In this document: positions 30,884 to 41,380 of the stretch, piece after piece
Numbering within the stretch: the first letter of the stretch is position 1
Layout of the letters: every line of letters starts with the position of its first letter
NCBI GenBank assembly: GCA_031216915.1
Contig: CM062292.1
Location: 68,312,790 to 68,376,789, forward strand
Source of the DNA: Pictodentalium vernedei
Lineage: Eukaryota; Mollusca; Scaphopoda; Dentaliida; Dentaliidae
Reading direction: 5' to 3'
Length of the DNA stretch: 64,000 bases
Notes under the pieces: model-generated
What the model saw: the letters and a program-made list of their open reading frames with translations, nothing else
Told to the model about the DNA's origin: nothing
The model's database searches: none
Made by a program: the position numbers and the translations under genes

Positions 30884-31192
30884 CATTTAAAACTAGAAGT
30901 CCTGTCATGAACTGTGCGCTTATCTAGGCTTAATTGCGCATAGGAATTGCCATTCCGAATGGCATCCAAAGCACGGCAGGTTCTCCTGGTTACTCATAGC
31001 AAACACAGGCAATGTTTCTGCCAATGGACCTCCGGGTTACCCGGAGGTCCATTGGCTGAAACATTGCTTGTGCACGGGCCATACCTGTATGTACAGAATT
31101 TGATAGCTTTACTATGGTCAAACATGTAGATTAATGCGCAGATCAATGTGCTATTTGTGTGCATTTCATGACAGGACTTCTAGTTTTAACTG
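30884..31192. mobile_element. Family M MITE, copy 7
   Basis: Left end CATTTAAAACTAGAAGTCC after TA; a perfect core hairpin at about 31020-31055; right end CTTCTAGTTTTAACTG. The right flank is TT rather than TA. Confidence 0.88.
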
Positions 31193-31229
31193 TTAGTCTG
31201 TGAGTCTATTCACATTTTTCTTTAGCACA

Positions 31230-32030
31230 GGCTACACCCGTCGTTCTTGTCCGATCATCACAAAATTTCATATGCTGGTTTGAGGTCAAGTCTAGATGAG
31301 AATATCCCCTTTTGATCACGATCGGTGAACCGTGATGGCAGCCCGAGCCCAAAACCCGAAAGCCTTTAGCACAGTGTGCAGGTTGTAATTATGAAGGGAT
31401 TTCGTTGTAACTTGGTAGAATGACTCTGTATAATGTCTAGATGAGAACTTCTCCTTTGGGTCATTGTCTGTCAACTGCGACGGCTGCCCAAGCCCAAAAC
31501 CCAAAAACTTTTAGCACAGTCTACAGGTCGTATTTAATATGGAGGGATTTCTTTGTAACTTGGTAGAATGACTGCATATGATGTCTAGATGAGAACTTCC
31601 CCATTTGGTCGCGATCTGTCAACCTTGACAGCTGCCCAAGCCCAAAACCCAAAAATCTTTAGCACAGTCTGCAGGTCGTATTCATGAAGGGATTTCATTG
31701 TAATGTGGTAGGATGACTCCAGATACTGTCTAGATGAGAACATCCCCTTTTGGTCGCTATCATTCAACCGTGACGACTGCCCGAGCCCAAAACCTTTAGC
31801 ACAGACTACAGGTCGTATTTATGAAGGGATTTCATTGTAACTTTGTGTGATGATTCAGTATAATGTCTAGATGAGGACATCCCCTTGTGGTTGTGATGGG
31901 TCAATCTTGATAGCTACATAGACCCGGCACCCAAAAACCTTTAGCATACATACAGGCTGTATTTATGAAGGGATTTCATTGTAATTTGATAGGATGACTC
32001 ATTTTGGAATAATTTCACTGTAACTTGGTA
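31230..32030 (+). repeat. Tandem repeat, about 146-bp period, five to six units
   Basis: TCTAGATGAG occurs at 31291, 31436, 31583, 31729 and 31866. Units share CCCGAGCCCAAAACCC, CCTTTAGCACAG and ATGAAGGGATTTC. Divergence is moderate and the last unit is decayed. No coding signal. Confidence 0.85.
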
Positions 32031-32725
32031 ACTTTGGTTGAGGTACATTAACTGTGAGGGCCACATTAACCCACCCTTCAGTTCTTTAGTGCAGTCTACA
32101 CCTCAAATTATTTTTATTAAGAACATAGCATACAGGAAACAGAAATTAACATATTCTCAATTATCACAATTCTTGTCGTATTTCATAATTCTTTCATAAA
32201 CATTGAACATTATCCTTTTCATCAAACACAACACACAGTCAGGTTAAGCTACAGTGTCATTGACACTTTCATTTGTTGATTTCTGTTGGAGTTTTATGTC
32301 TTTTTGTTGAAAATTTTGTTTGTCTGATGATGAATCTGTGTACTCAATATCTTGATGACTTTGTGAATGTGATAGCTTGAACAGATAGAGGATTCTGATA
32401 AAAGTTGGTAGAAGCCAAAATTGTGGTAAGATCTCTCTCCAGTTAGATGTTCAACCAATTACATCAATCTCAGTTTAAGTTATGCCCTTTTTTGTTGAAA
32501 ATTTGATGTTTGTCAGATGATATTGTGAATATACATGTAATAACTTGAACAAATATCAGATTTGGATAAAACCTGGTGAAGGCATACATTGTTGGAGATC
32601 TTGTTCTGATTTGGATATTTTCCCAATTTCATTGCTTTCTTTTTTTACATGAATATTTTGAGACACTTCTCTCTTTGTATGGTAGGTGAATTTGTCATCA
32701 TGTGGCAAATGCTTGCTTGTCTTGT
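32031..32725. repeat. Dispersed repeat, no gene
   Basis: Multiple diverged units around AACTTGAACARATA and TTTGTTGAAAATTTGATG, related to 29340-29622 and 30680-30800. Confidence 0.5.
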
Positions 32726-32984
32726 TTAACCCTTTACCTAACATGAAAAGCAGACGACTCTTGCAAATAAAATTACTTGAATAACCAATTTTTTTAATTT
32801 TTTGTCTTAAAAACATAGGTTATGACCTATGACCTCTCATTGGAACGAGCTCGGTGAGCTCGTTCCAAAGAGGGGTCTTAACCTATGTTTTTGGGATAAA
32901 AAAATGAAACAAATATTGAAAATTAGTTGGCGATTTTTGTGAATAGCTGGCCCGTTTTGGCTGTTACATTGGGTAAAGGGCTAA
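32726..32984. mobile_element. Family C MITE, copy 4
   Basis: TTAACCCTTTACCTAACATG at the left, TTGGGTAAAGGGCTAA at the right, core CTCTCATTGGAACGAGCTC / GAGCTCGTTCCAAAGAGG near 32835-32876. It ends 103 bp before RAMAC exon 2. Confidence 0.85.
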
Positions 32985-33087
32985 CAGAGCTCCATCAGCT
33001 ACAATGAATGAATTAATTCCTACTTGCCTTATTGTTAAAATGCTGCACACTGTCTCTTTAACTAACATTAAGTTTTTGTTATTTCAG

Positions 33088-33298
33088 AAGAGGTCAAGGC
33101 TACAGAGGCAATTACCACAACAGAGGTGATTTCCACAGGAGAGGCGGTGGGAATTATAGAGGACATTATGGAAATGAAGGACCTAGCTACAATAAATATC
33201 AGAGACAGGACAGAGGTGGCTATGACAACAGATACCCTGGAACTAGTTATGGTTACCAAGACAACAGGTATCAAGGTCAGAACCGGGGATACTACTGA
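33088..33298 (+). CDS. RAMAC: RAMAC-like protein, terminal coding exon (RNA-binding tail)
   Basis: This exon encodes the C-terminal 69-70 residues after a pyrimidine-rich acceptor (GTTTTTGTTATTTCAG). It is almost entirely Arg, Gly, Tyr, Asn and Gln, with repeated RGG/RGN/NRY motifs (for example GQGYRGNYHNRG, DNRYPG, DNRYQGQNRGYY) and ends GYY then TGA. RAMAC proteins have an Arg/Asn/Gly/Tyr-rich RNA-binding tail ending in Tyr, so content and length fit. Phase fits exon 1 exactly: AG from exon 1 plus A gives Arg. Together the exons give 155 residues. The ORF in another frame at 33126-33317 is a shadow. The acceptor is a tandem CAGAAG (NAGNAG), so one Arg may be optional. Confidence 0.85.
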
Positions 33299-33600
33299 TT
33301 GGAGCATGCCTGTGTGATGTGATGGAAATCAGTTTGCACAGGCAGGAGAAAATATGGGAAAAGGTGGTACATGTATGTCTTTTGGCCTAAATTAAACTGA
33401 AAGCCAGTGCCATCTTATGTAGGAGAATGTCTGTTGGAGAGTAGGGTTCACTAGACATGAGCGGTATCAACTTAGTTGATAAGAAAGGTGCAGCTACTAC
33501 TGACAGTCCAGGATGATTTTGAAAAAAAATGTATTCCAATTTATTTTTGTCAATAAAGCTTAAAATGAATGTTATGTTTCTCACTAAATTTTATGTTTTA
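33299..33600 (+). other. RAMAC 3' UTR and polyadenylation signal
   Basis: The stop codon is at 33296-33298. A canonical AATAAA lies at 33552-33557, followed by a TG/T-rich stretch (GAATGTTATGTTTCTC) within 30 bases, as expected of a cleavage site. The 3' UTR would be about 270-280 bases and is free of recognisable repeats, in contrast to its surroundings. Confidence 0.75.
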
Positions 33601-33870
33601 TCAGACCGGCCAACTGAAGAAATTTGCATCAGTTAAACAATTGCCATGGTGAAATGACTGTACCTCGACAAAAAACCTTTTGCTTTGCTGTTTTGAATCA
33701 GCATTTTAGATTCAAGTATTCATTTTGTGATTAAGTTGCAGATGCTTCTTACGAAACATCTAAGCACAATCACAAAAAATAAGTTATTAATTTAAAATCG
33801 AATATGTTTTTGTTTTTTAAATTCTCTTTAAAAACATTCCCACAATCCAGTATAAGTGTTTCCATTAGTT

Positions 33871-34267
33871 GCGGTGGCATTTCGGTAACCGGTTCTCGTC
33901 AGATCACCGAAGTTATGCAATGTCGAGCCCGGTTAATCATTGGATGGGTGACCGTCTGAGCAATCATGTCGGACTCCCACATTGTTCCTTGGGCAAGGCA
34001 TTTAACCCCGATTGCCCACATGGGGGCACGATGATGCCGTGTACTAAGGCATACTGCATGTCAATGGTATGCATGACTTCAACCAATCTAACCCTGCCTG
34101 TGCTGCTGTGCGAAGTTACGATGTTGGGGAGCTGGCAGCTGCCCGTCGTTGCTCGGTGGTTCTCTCTGGGTACTCCGGCTTCCTCCACCCATAAAACTGT
34201 CACGTTCATGATTAGCTATTGTGCCTAAGTATATGACCTTAAACACCAATAAATAAATAAATAAATA
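33871..34267 (+). mobile_element. 5S rRNA-headed SINE, full length
   Basis: The head keeps 5S rRNA-like sequence: AGATCACCGAAGTTATGCAA, GTCGAGCCCGGTTA, TTGGATGGGTGACCGTCTG (the internal control region). The body TTCCTTGGGCAAGGCATTTA and the tail ATTAGCTATTGTGCCTAAGT ... (AATA)n follow. A perfect 12-bp duplication TTTCCATTAGTT flanks it (33859-33870 and 34268-34279). Confidence 0.93.
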
Positions 34268-34279
34268 TTTCCATTAGTT

Positions 34280-35188
34280 CCTTTAATCCTGCACACTGTA
34301 AAGCATGGAACCAACCCACCCTGTGCATTTTGCATCAATGTAAATTTTCATGTAGTGTGTGATATGGCAGTTACTAATTTTTTTTATAACTAGAAAGTGT
34401 GACTAACCCTGTGCAATGCACATGGTTAGTCACACTTTCTGATTATAAAAATATTCATTATTAACGGAGTAACTAACCCTGTGCACTGTACAGCTTTAGT
34501 GTAAATTTCATCTAAATCAACTCTTTACCAAAAGTAATGACAAAAGCTGGCAGGTATTACTCTCCAAAAGCATTCAAACTCACTTTAAGGCCCCTCATTG
34601 CTTTTCTTTAGTGAATTCCAAAAATGAAAACATATTCTATTTTCAATTAATAGCTTGTCAAAAGGAATACATGGAGATCATCAAATGGGGATGAACCTGG
34701 TGTAAGCCAACAGTAGAACTTTAGCCAGTGCTGGTCAGGTGATCCAAAACTTTTTCATTTCTGACCACAACTTCGGTTGAAAAATGCTGAATTGACCACC
34801 ACTAATTCTTCACAGTGCCAATCACAGAGGAGATCCCTTGGTCTGTTATTGTTCAATTGAAAAAATTATGGGGAGGACCCAGACTTACCAGTTGGAGTTT
34901 ATTAATTCATTAAAGGGCCTTTACTCTATGTCTTCCACCTTAACACCATAATGATACAGATCTTTAGACTGAAGTAATACTTTAATACCAAAACCCAAAC
35001 GTGAATGTTCACTTATATATATTTTTTATTTTTTTCCGTCGGCAGTTTTTTTGCTGAGGAAAATTTATTTTTCAACTTCCGACGTAAATTGACAGGGTTG
35101 TTTTATACTGTGCAATAGACTGTTTTCAACTTTCATGAGGAAACCGTAAATGGCACGGTGTATGGGGGGGATTTTCTCTAGTTCCAGA
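34280..35188. other. No gene seen; one hairpin
   Basis: Contains the hairpin AGAAAGTGTGACTAACC ... GGTTAGTCACACTTTCT (34392-34440). Otherwise it is anonymous AT-rich sequence without recognised ORFs or clear repeats. Confidence 0.5.
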
Positions 35189-35394
35189 GAGAGGCGTACT
35201 GTACGTCGATGGTGCACCTGTCTTCAACCAGTGCTAACCCTGCTTGAGTTAGTATGTTGTGGAATCTAACAGTTGCTTGCCAATGCTCAGTGGTTCTCTC
35301 TGGCTACTCGGGCATCCTCCACCCATAAAACTGCTTGACACAAGTTGACCCTGGCTGTCAAAAGTGTTGTTAAACTCCAATAAATAAATAAATA
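35189..35394 (+). mobile_element. 5'-truncated SINE
   Basis: Starts within the body (GGCGTACTGTACGTCGATG) and runs to the tail CTTGACACAAGTTGACCCTG ... CTCCAATAAATAAATAAAT. Confidence 0.8.
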
Positions 35395-35550
35395 GTTCAG
35401 TTACGGTAAATTCGCTGATTTCAGATAATTTGTTATCAAATTGCTGAAATTTTATTTTCTATAAATCAATGGTCTTTAAAACCATTTTCATGTAGATTTC
35501 TAGAAATAAAATGTGTACCAATCAACTTAGTGCAATATTAGGAATATTCT

Positions 35551-35797
35551 TTAACCCTTTACCCAACAAATCGGCTGCATCTGCCCACGTAATATGCAAA
35601 TTCAGCAGTTGAAAAATATTATATTTCAAAAAAATTTCAACAAAACCATATCATGTGACCCCACGTTGGAACGAGCTTATCAAGCTCGTTCCAACGAGGG
35701 GTCACATAATATGGTTTTGTTGAAATCTTTTGAAAAAATTTAAAAAATGATATTTAAAATAATAAATTTTGAAATTGTCTGCGTTGGGTAAAGGGTT
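35551..35797. mobile_element. Family A MITE, copy 4
   Basis: TTAACCCTTTACCCAACAAA at the left and GTCTGCGTTGGGTAAAGGG at the right. Core ACCATATCATGTGACCCC ... GGGGTCACATAATATGGT, with centre GAACGAGCTTATCAAGCTCG. Confidence 0.85.
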
Positions 35798-35873
35798 CAA
35801 AATCTTCTCCAGAACCACCAGTCAGAATCTTCTGATATTTGAAAAACAAAATCCTTAGATTCAGGTTTGTCAG

Positions 35874-36447
35874 TACGGCTGCGCGGTATAACGATAAACC
35901 GATATATACCGGTTTTCAAACCAATATCGATTGAATACCAGTGTCATTACAAAAATATCGGTTTATCGTCATCATTTATTTACCCACAATTTGATTTTCA
36001 AGATGTCTTGAGTTTTTTTTAACTGTAGCCACGAATGAATAATATTATCCCTTTATCCAAGGAATCGTCTGCTTCTGCCCTCATAATATACAAATTCAGC
36101 AGCTGAAAAAATAATTTTCAAATATTTCAACAAAACTATATCATGTGACCCCTCATTGGAACGAGCTCGTTCCAGTGAGGGGGGTCACATGATATAATTT
36201 TGTTAAAATCTTTGTGGAAAATCTGATAAACTAATTTTGAAAATAATAAATTTTGATATCATCTGCATTGGGTAAATGTTTTTCGAACCGCATCATCAAG
36301 GCATGCTAATTTGTTCTGACTGATGCCTCGAGTCTCGATTGTGGTACTTGTGTTCATATATCTGAACAGTTTTCGATATACCGGTATACCGCAGTATTTT
36401 TTTGAATACCGATACTGGTATTCAGTTATGAATATCATGCAGCCCTA
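35874..36447 (+). mobile_element. hAT-like element carrying a family A MITE (composite copy 1)
   Basis: Ends TACGGCTGCGCGGTAT and complement (ATCATGCAGCCCTA). The 8-bp flanks are TTTGTCAG (35866-35873) and TTTGTCGG (36448-36455). Inner inverted text CGATATATACCGGT / ATACCGGTATA is typical of this family. A decayed family A MITE occupies about 36046-36280. Confidence 0.85.
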
Positions 36448-36499
36448 TTTGTCGGAATCAAGTCTTCGTGTTCATATTTATGTTCACCATGGGAACAAT

Positions 36500-36927
36500 C
36501 CTTAAGATTCTTCTTCAGATCCACCTCTCAAAATCTTTTGATATTTGGTATACCTTAATTAGTGTTTCCACCAGGGGAAAATAAATGAGGCCGTATAATG
36601 GGGCAAGCAAGAGTTGTCGCTTCCATGGAACGACCATGTTTTGGGGTGTGGTGGAAAGATTTTTTATTTCTGGGGGCCTAAAACCCCCATTTCGTTGCAT
36701 CTGAGGGATTTATTTTTTGAGGTTTTTCCCAGCGATATTTGCGTACGTTTTCACATTCCCCAAGCTGGTAATTGCATAAGAATAGGGACCAATAAGGAGA
36801 AATTCAGGTGAAAAATCATTCATTTACACAATAAATTAAATTTCAGTGCTGTCAATTTGATGACCGCTATCTCACTTATGACTTTTTGCACTTTTAAATC
36901 GAAAATAAAAAGCTCTCTTTTTCGCGC
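36500..36927. repeat. Dispersed repeat, no gene
   Basis: 36505-36550 relates to the 25738 family (TCTTCTTCAGATCCACC). 36590-36760 resembles 38330-38500 (CTGGGGGCCTAAAACCCCCA; CCTTGCATCTGAG-type phrases). No ORF of note. Confidence 0.45.
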
Positions 36928-37499
36928 TAGAGCTGCACGGTATATCGATAAACTGATACATACCGGTATTCAAACCAATATCGATTGAATACCGGTGTAA
37001 TTACAAAAATATCAATTTATTGTCATTATTTATTTACCTACAGTTTAATTTTCAAGATGTCTTGAGTTTTTTAACTGTAGCCCCGTATGAATAATATTAT
37101 CCCCTTATCCAAGGAATCGTCTGCTTGTGCCCTTGTAATATACAAATTCAGCAGTTGAAAAAATAATTTTCAAAGATTTCAACAAAACTATATCATGTGA
37201 CCCCTCATTGGAATGAGCTCGTTCCAATGAGGGGTCATATGATATAATTTTGTTGAAAGCTTTGGGGAAAATTTGATAAACTAATTTTGAAAATAATAAA
37301 TTTTGATATCGTCTGCATTGAGTAAATGTTTTTCGAACCGCATCATCAAGGCATGCTAATTTGTTCCGACTGTGATGCCACGAGTCCCGATTGTGGTACT
37401 TGTGTTCATATATCTGAAAAGTTTTCGATATACCGGTATACCGTGGTATTTTTTTGAATACCGATACCAGGATACAGTTTTGAATATCGTGCAGCCCTA
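36928..37499 (+). mobile_element. hAT-like element carrying a family A MITE (composite copy 2)
   Basis: Starts TAGAGCTGCACGGTATATCG and ends CGTGCAGCCCTA. It is collinear with 35874-36447 over the full length, including the MITE (about 37101-37325) at the same internal position. The flanks TTTCGCGC and ATTCATGC differ from those of copy 1, so this is an independent insertion, not a local duplication. Confidence 0.85.
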
Positions 37500-37589
37500 A
37501 TTCATGCAGACATCTCATCTAATATTGTCGAGGGTGGATGTATCATAAGAAAAATGGTTTTAGTAAATACTTCTAAGTTTGCAGGAATA

Positions 37590-37886
37590 ACACTCATTGA
37601 GCCCCGTCAAACAAGATATAATAGACTAAATGCCTATATTGAATATATTGAAGCAAAAATTGTCAATAAATGTGGGGAAATCTAGGGATGTGACAGGATT
37701 TCAGAGGAATTCTTCGACTGGTTACAAGATTTTTTATTCAATTAACATGACTTTACTCTTACCTATATGCAATTACAGGTCAAATTGTACTGAAGATACG
37801 GTAAATGGATTGGCGTTTGTAAGTTATATTCAATTCACAGGGTTATTTAATTACAAAGATATACAATTGAGTGGGCTCAGCTGTAC
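37590..37886 (-). mobile_element. Partial 18240-type mariner-like MITE
   Basis: From half of the core (CATTGAGCCCCGTCAAACAA) to TATTCAATTCACAGGGTTAT, TATACAATTGAGTGGGCTCA and GCTGTA, the complement of the left end of 18240-18667. The other half is missing. Confidence 0.72.
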
Positions 37887-38685
37887 TTTCAGTTTACGTT
37901 CGTTGATTTTTCAGATTCGGTTTGGTTTCAGGAGAAAACCATTCACCACAAAAGCCTTGTCTGTAAGTATCTCTATTGGGTTCTGCCTAACTTCCTTTTG
38001 ATCATTCTTAGGGGTTCTATGGGATAAGTTGCTAAGACTATTCAGTCAGAAAAAAAACCCTATAAATCAGGGTAACAAATTAATAAAAATTCATCTAATC
38101 TGTGTCATGTTGTGATTGTCACATTTTCTCCCATATTGACTCGTCCATTGGTCCGAGTCAATAAGGGTAAAAATATGACAATCAGAAGACAACGTATTCG
38201 CCATTTTGCCTGATAGACTTAAGTAAGGAGAGTCCATAGTGGTCACTAGTCCAGTTCTCTCCCAGAAACAATGGCGTAGCCAGCCCAAACCAAGTGGGGG
38301 GGGGGGGGGGGGGGGGAAATAAATGTGTCCGATATGGGGCGGCCAAGGGTCATCGATGGGGGGTTTTGAACTGTGGAATTAAAAAATTTTCTACCACGAG
38401 CTGAACCATAGTCGTCCGTGGTAGAAAAATTTTGAATTCCAGGGTTCAAAAACCCCCATCTCCTTGCATCTGAGCGGATATTTTGAAGTTTTTCATGTAT
38501 GGACAACTGTATACCTTTTCACTGACACAGATATTTGGATAAGTAATCTACAAATCTACAACCTAACCCCCTCCCCCCTCCCCTCCCCACCCCCCCCCCC
38601 CCCCCCCCACCACCCCTCCCCCCCCCCCCCACCATTTTTATGTCATTTTTGGACATATTTGACCAACTTTGAGGGAAAGTGGGGC
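37887..38685. repeat. Hairpins and C-rich runs, no gene
   Basis: Contains TTGTGATTGTCACATTTT ... AAAAATATGACAATCAGAAG around GACTCGTCCATTGGTCCGAGTC (about 38112-38190), the hairpin AAAAATTTTCTACCACGAGC ... CGTGGTAGAAAAATTTT (about 38378-38431), a G run at 38296 and long C runs at 38568-38632. Confidence 0.55.
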
Positions 38686-38689
38686 GCAT

Positions 38690-39155
38690 TTTTTACTGTG
38701 ATAAACAAACTCCGTTTTACTGGTAAAATAAAATCCAGTCACCAATTCTTTGGGTGAAAGTCCTCCAAAATGGGCGACATGGGTATAAACGATTGGCTAG
38801 ACTTGAGTTTATATCCATGTTACAGTTAAAACTAGAAGTCCTGTCATGAAATGCGCACAAATAGCAAATCGGTCTGCACGTTAATTTACGCGTTATGACC
38901 ATAGTAAAGCTATGAAATTCTGTATGTATGCCCTGGAGGTCCATTGGCAGAAACATTGCCTGTGTTTGCTATGAGTAACCAGGAGAACCTGCCGTGCTTT
39001 GGATGCCATTCGATATGGCAATTGCGTGCAATTACTACGCGCAATTAAGCTAGATAAGCACACAGTTCGTGACAGGACTTCTAGTTTTAACTGTACGGTC
39101 GCACTTAGCCATTGTGCAGAAATGTGTGACCTTAAACAACTATAAACAAATAAAC
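38690..39155 (+). mobile_element. Retroposon RP copy 4, interrupted by a family M MITE
   Basis: 38690-38820 ends GACTTGAGTTTATATCCATG; 39096-39155 resumes CGGTCGCACTTAGCCATTGT and the tail GTGACCTTAAACAACTATAA. The MITE sits between, with TA on each side. Confidence 0.78.
38823..39093. mobile_element. Family M MITE, copy 8, core half-deleted
   Basis: Both termini are present and TA-bounded. The left half of the core hairpin is missing (GTATGCCCTGGAGGTCCATT), the kind of loss expected from palindrome instability. Confidence 0.88.
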
Positions 39156-39179
39156 ATAAACCAGACATCTTGATCCAGC

Positions 39180-39620
39180 TCAGATGAATAGCGAGTGTAA
39201 CGGCTGAGGTATAAAGGCCATTTACCAACCAGCCAGGTTGGTCCGGATATCCCTGTCTCATAAATCGGTTGCTTTCTGTTCTAGAGGTCAACAATTTGAG
39301 CCACGTCTCCTGCAGTATTGTCTCGATCTCTTACATTGGTACCATTGACCAGCCCTCAGCATTTGTTGACATGGTGGGTACTGTGATGGAGCCCAGTGGA
39401 TGTTTCGACTGCTCTGAGGTGGAATCTGGGGTGAGTTTCACGGTGCATGGATCTCAAAGAATGTGAGAGTAATGCAGCAGTCGAGTTATAAAGTCCATTT
39501 ACCAACCATGGTTGGTCCGGATCGCTTAGTCTCGTGGTAAATCTGCCGCTTTGTGTGCTGGAGGTTGACTGTTCGAGCCTCAGCTCCCGCACTTCTCTCT
39601 TGATCTGTTACATAAGTTAG
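39180..39620 (+). repeat. Direct repeat with tRNA-like promoter motifs
   Basis: TATAAAGGCCATTTACCAAC (about 39211) and TATAAAGTCCATTTACCAAC (about 39487) begin two related blocks. Each contains TTGGTCCGGAT, a GTGGTAAAT-type stretch and a B-box-like TGTTCGAGCC (second block). Probably another tRNA-derived SINE family; the first block is decayed. Confidence 0.5.
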
Positions 39621-40058
39621 TTTCTTGGGATTCATTTGTTCACGTTTAGGTAACACTACATAATTTCCAAGTAACAAGTGAGAAATTCCAATAGCACCCA
39701 CGCCTTCTCCAAAATGATCCAACACTCACATTATCAAATTTTGTTATTGTAATTATTTAAAAAAAAATATATTTAAAATACACCCCCTTCACGTGGCAAT
39801 GCCCCATGTAAGCATCCAATAATTATCTATGGTGTAAAAAAACCTTTGGAAAGGGCTCCCTGAACAGAAAAAACTGAAATAAAATTTATGTTGCTTCATC
39901 AGAGTAGAAATGTGGGAGGGGCTTGTTAATTTGTATGAGGTGAATAGCATTTCATACTAAACTTAACACACTCATCCCAGATTCATACACTGATAAAGTG
40001 ACAGATATTTCATTTCAATTGTTATGATTTAATTTAGAATGTTCATTTGTATTATAAC
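39621..40058. other. No gene or clear repeat seen
   Basis: Anonymous AT-rich sequence. The 79-residue minus-strand ORF (39486-39725) overlaps the repeat above and has no domain. Confidence 0.4.
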
Positions 40059-40059
40059 A

Positions 40060-40537
40060 GTACGGTCGCTGTGGACAGCCACGAGTAGACAATGTTTCCA
40101 CGGACGCAGTATATTAGATTCCAAATACTAATTATAGGAATAATCATCAAAAATTTGATTAACCCTTTATCCAACGAATCGCCTGCATCCGCCTGCATAA
40201 TATGCAAATTCAGCAGCTGAAAAAATATTATTTTTCAAAAAATTTCAACAAAACCATATCATGTGACCCCTCTTTGGAACGAGCTCCTCGAGCTCGTTCC
40301 AAAGAGGGGTCACATGATATGGTTTTGTTGAAATTTTTTGACAAAATTTAAAAAATATTTAAAATAATAAATTTTGAAATCGTCTGTGTTGGGTAAAGGG
40401 TTAAGGAAGCACAGGTACAACCCGGTGCTTCATTAATTAAAATTTTGCAGCTAATGATTTTTATTACTTGGTAAACACACGCGTGGACATCACTGCCCAT
40501 GTGTGGATTACGGCCAGTCCAATGTGACTGCACTGTC
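40060..40537. mobile_element. 20183-type MITE interrupted by family A MITE copy 7
   Basis: Left end CAGTACGGTCGCTGTGGAC, right end GTCCAATGTGACTGCACTG. The family A MITE 40159-40404 (TTAACCCTTTATCCAACG ... GTTGGGTAAAGGGTTAA, core GAACGAGCTCCTCGAGCTCG) is inserted in its AT-rich hairpin (ATCAAAAATTTGATT | AAGGAAGCACAGG). Confidence 0.78.
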
Positions 40538-40539
40538 AT

Positions 40540-41190
40540 GTACCCTGACATAGCCGAAGTCTCCACCATTTACATCATTGTAGTCCTTTCAACATTTGTG
40601 CACTTGTGAGTTTTATTATTTTTAGCGCGGGCTAATGCATGTGGTCGTGAATACTCACGAGAAACACTAGTGTGAACAACCTGCAGCAATTGGAGTTCAA
40701 TTGCCCCGTTGGACACGCCCTCTCCATGGGAACCCCAGGAAGTGAAACAGTGTTTTTTACAGTGGTGCATCTGAAATTATTTTCTATTAAAACAAAACCT
40801 GACACACTAAAACAGATTTTTCAAGGTATAACTGTAAATTATAAAAAATAACTCATTTGAAAAATGTTGATAGAAAGAGAATACTCTGTTTGTATAAAGT
40901 AAGAAATTATTACAAAGAGGTTTTCAGTTTATGTACTTTTTAACTGTAATTTCTTAAACAATGCCTTTGTACTTGTATTAAAACTGAATTAAAATAAAAC
41001 AATAAAAAACAAAAATTTAAAATCAATTCTTCATTTCTGGAAATATTCTCTGGTTGGCTGTTCACTGACTAGCGAAAAACCTCAAATCTGTAATGAGAGA
41101 ACACTTTTGCTTGGCAAAAGGGGTGGTTTCTCAAGACAGGTTCTACTGTAGTCGAAGGGTTCATTTTCATGAGAGAAGTGACTGATTTTC
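40540..41190. other. Anonymous sequence with one MITE end, no gene
   Basis: 41100-41160 (TTTGCTTGGCAAAAGGGGTG, CTCAAGACAGGTTCTACTGTA) resembles the right end of the mariner-like MITE at 49642. The remainder is AT-rich and featureless. Confidence 0.45.
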
Positions 41191-41194
41191 TTTA

Positions 41195-41380
41195 CAGTTT
41201 TGTTAAACAAGCTCTGTTTTACTGGTAAAATAGGCCCCACTCACCAATGCTTGGGTGGAAGTCCCCTAAAATGGGCAACAGGGGTATAAACGATTGACTG
41301 AACTTGACTTTATCTCGATGTTGCAGTTAGGATTAGCCATTGTGCATAAGTATGGTACTTTAAACATCAATAAATATATA
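41195..41380 (+). mobile_element. Retroposon RP copy 5, uninterrupted
   Basis: TTAAACAAGCTCTGTTTTAC, CACCAATGCTTGGGTGGAAG, ATAAACGATTGACTGAACTT and the tail GGATTAGCCATTGTGCATAA with a short (ATAA)n. Confidence 0.75.

Larger units (their letters stand above)
7260..33087 (+). other. RAMAC intron, 25.8 kb, filled with nested transposons
   Basis: Bounded by GTATTA at the donor and TTTCAG at the acceptor. I found no further exon-like ORF with matching phase inside it. The contents, annotated separately, include a DIRS1-like retrotransposon, at least seven mariner-like MITE copies, SINEs, hAT- and MULE-like foldback elements and tandem repeats. Stretches in between (about 16.25-16.97, 23.66-24.3, 24.8-25.7, 26.98-27.48 and 32.0-32.7 kb) hold degenerate dispersed repeats only. 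Confidence 0.8.

Noticed and set aside
33895..33960. 5S rRNA gene
   Set aside because: Only part of the 5S sequence is present, fused to a SINE body and tail with target duplications; likewise at 55450 and 61370.
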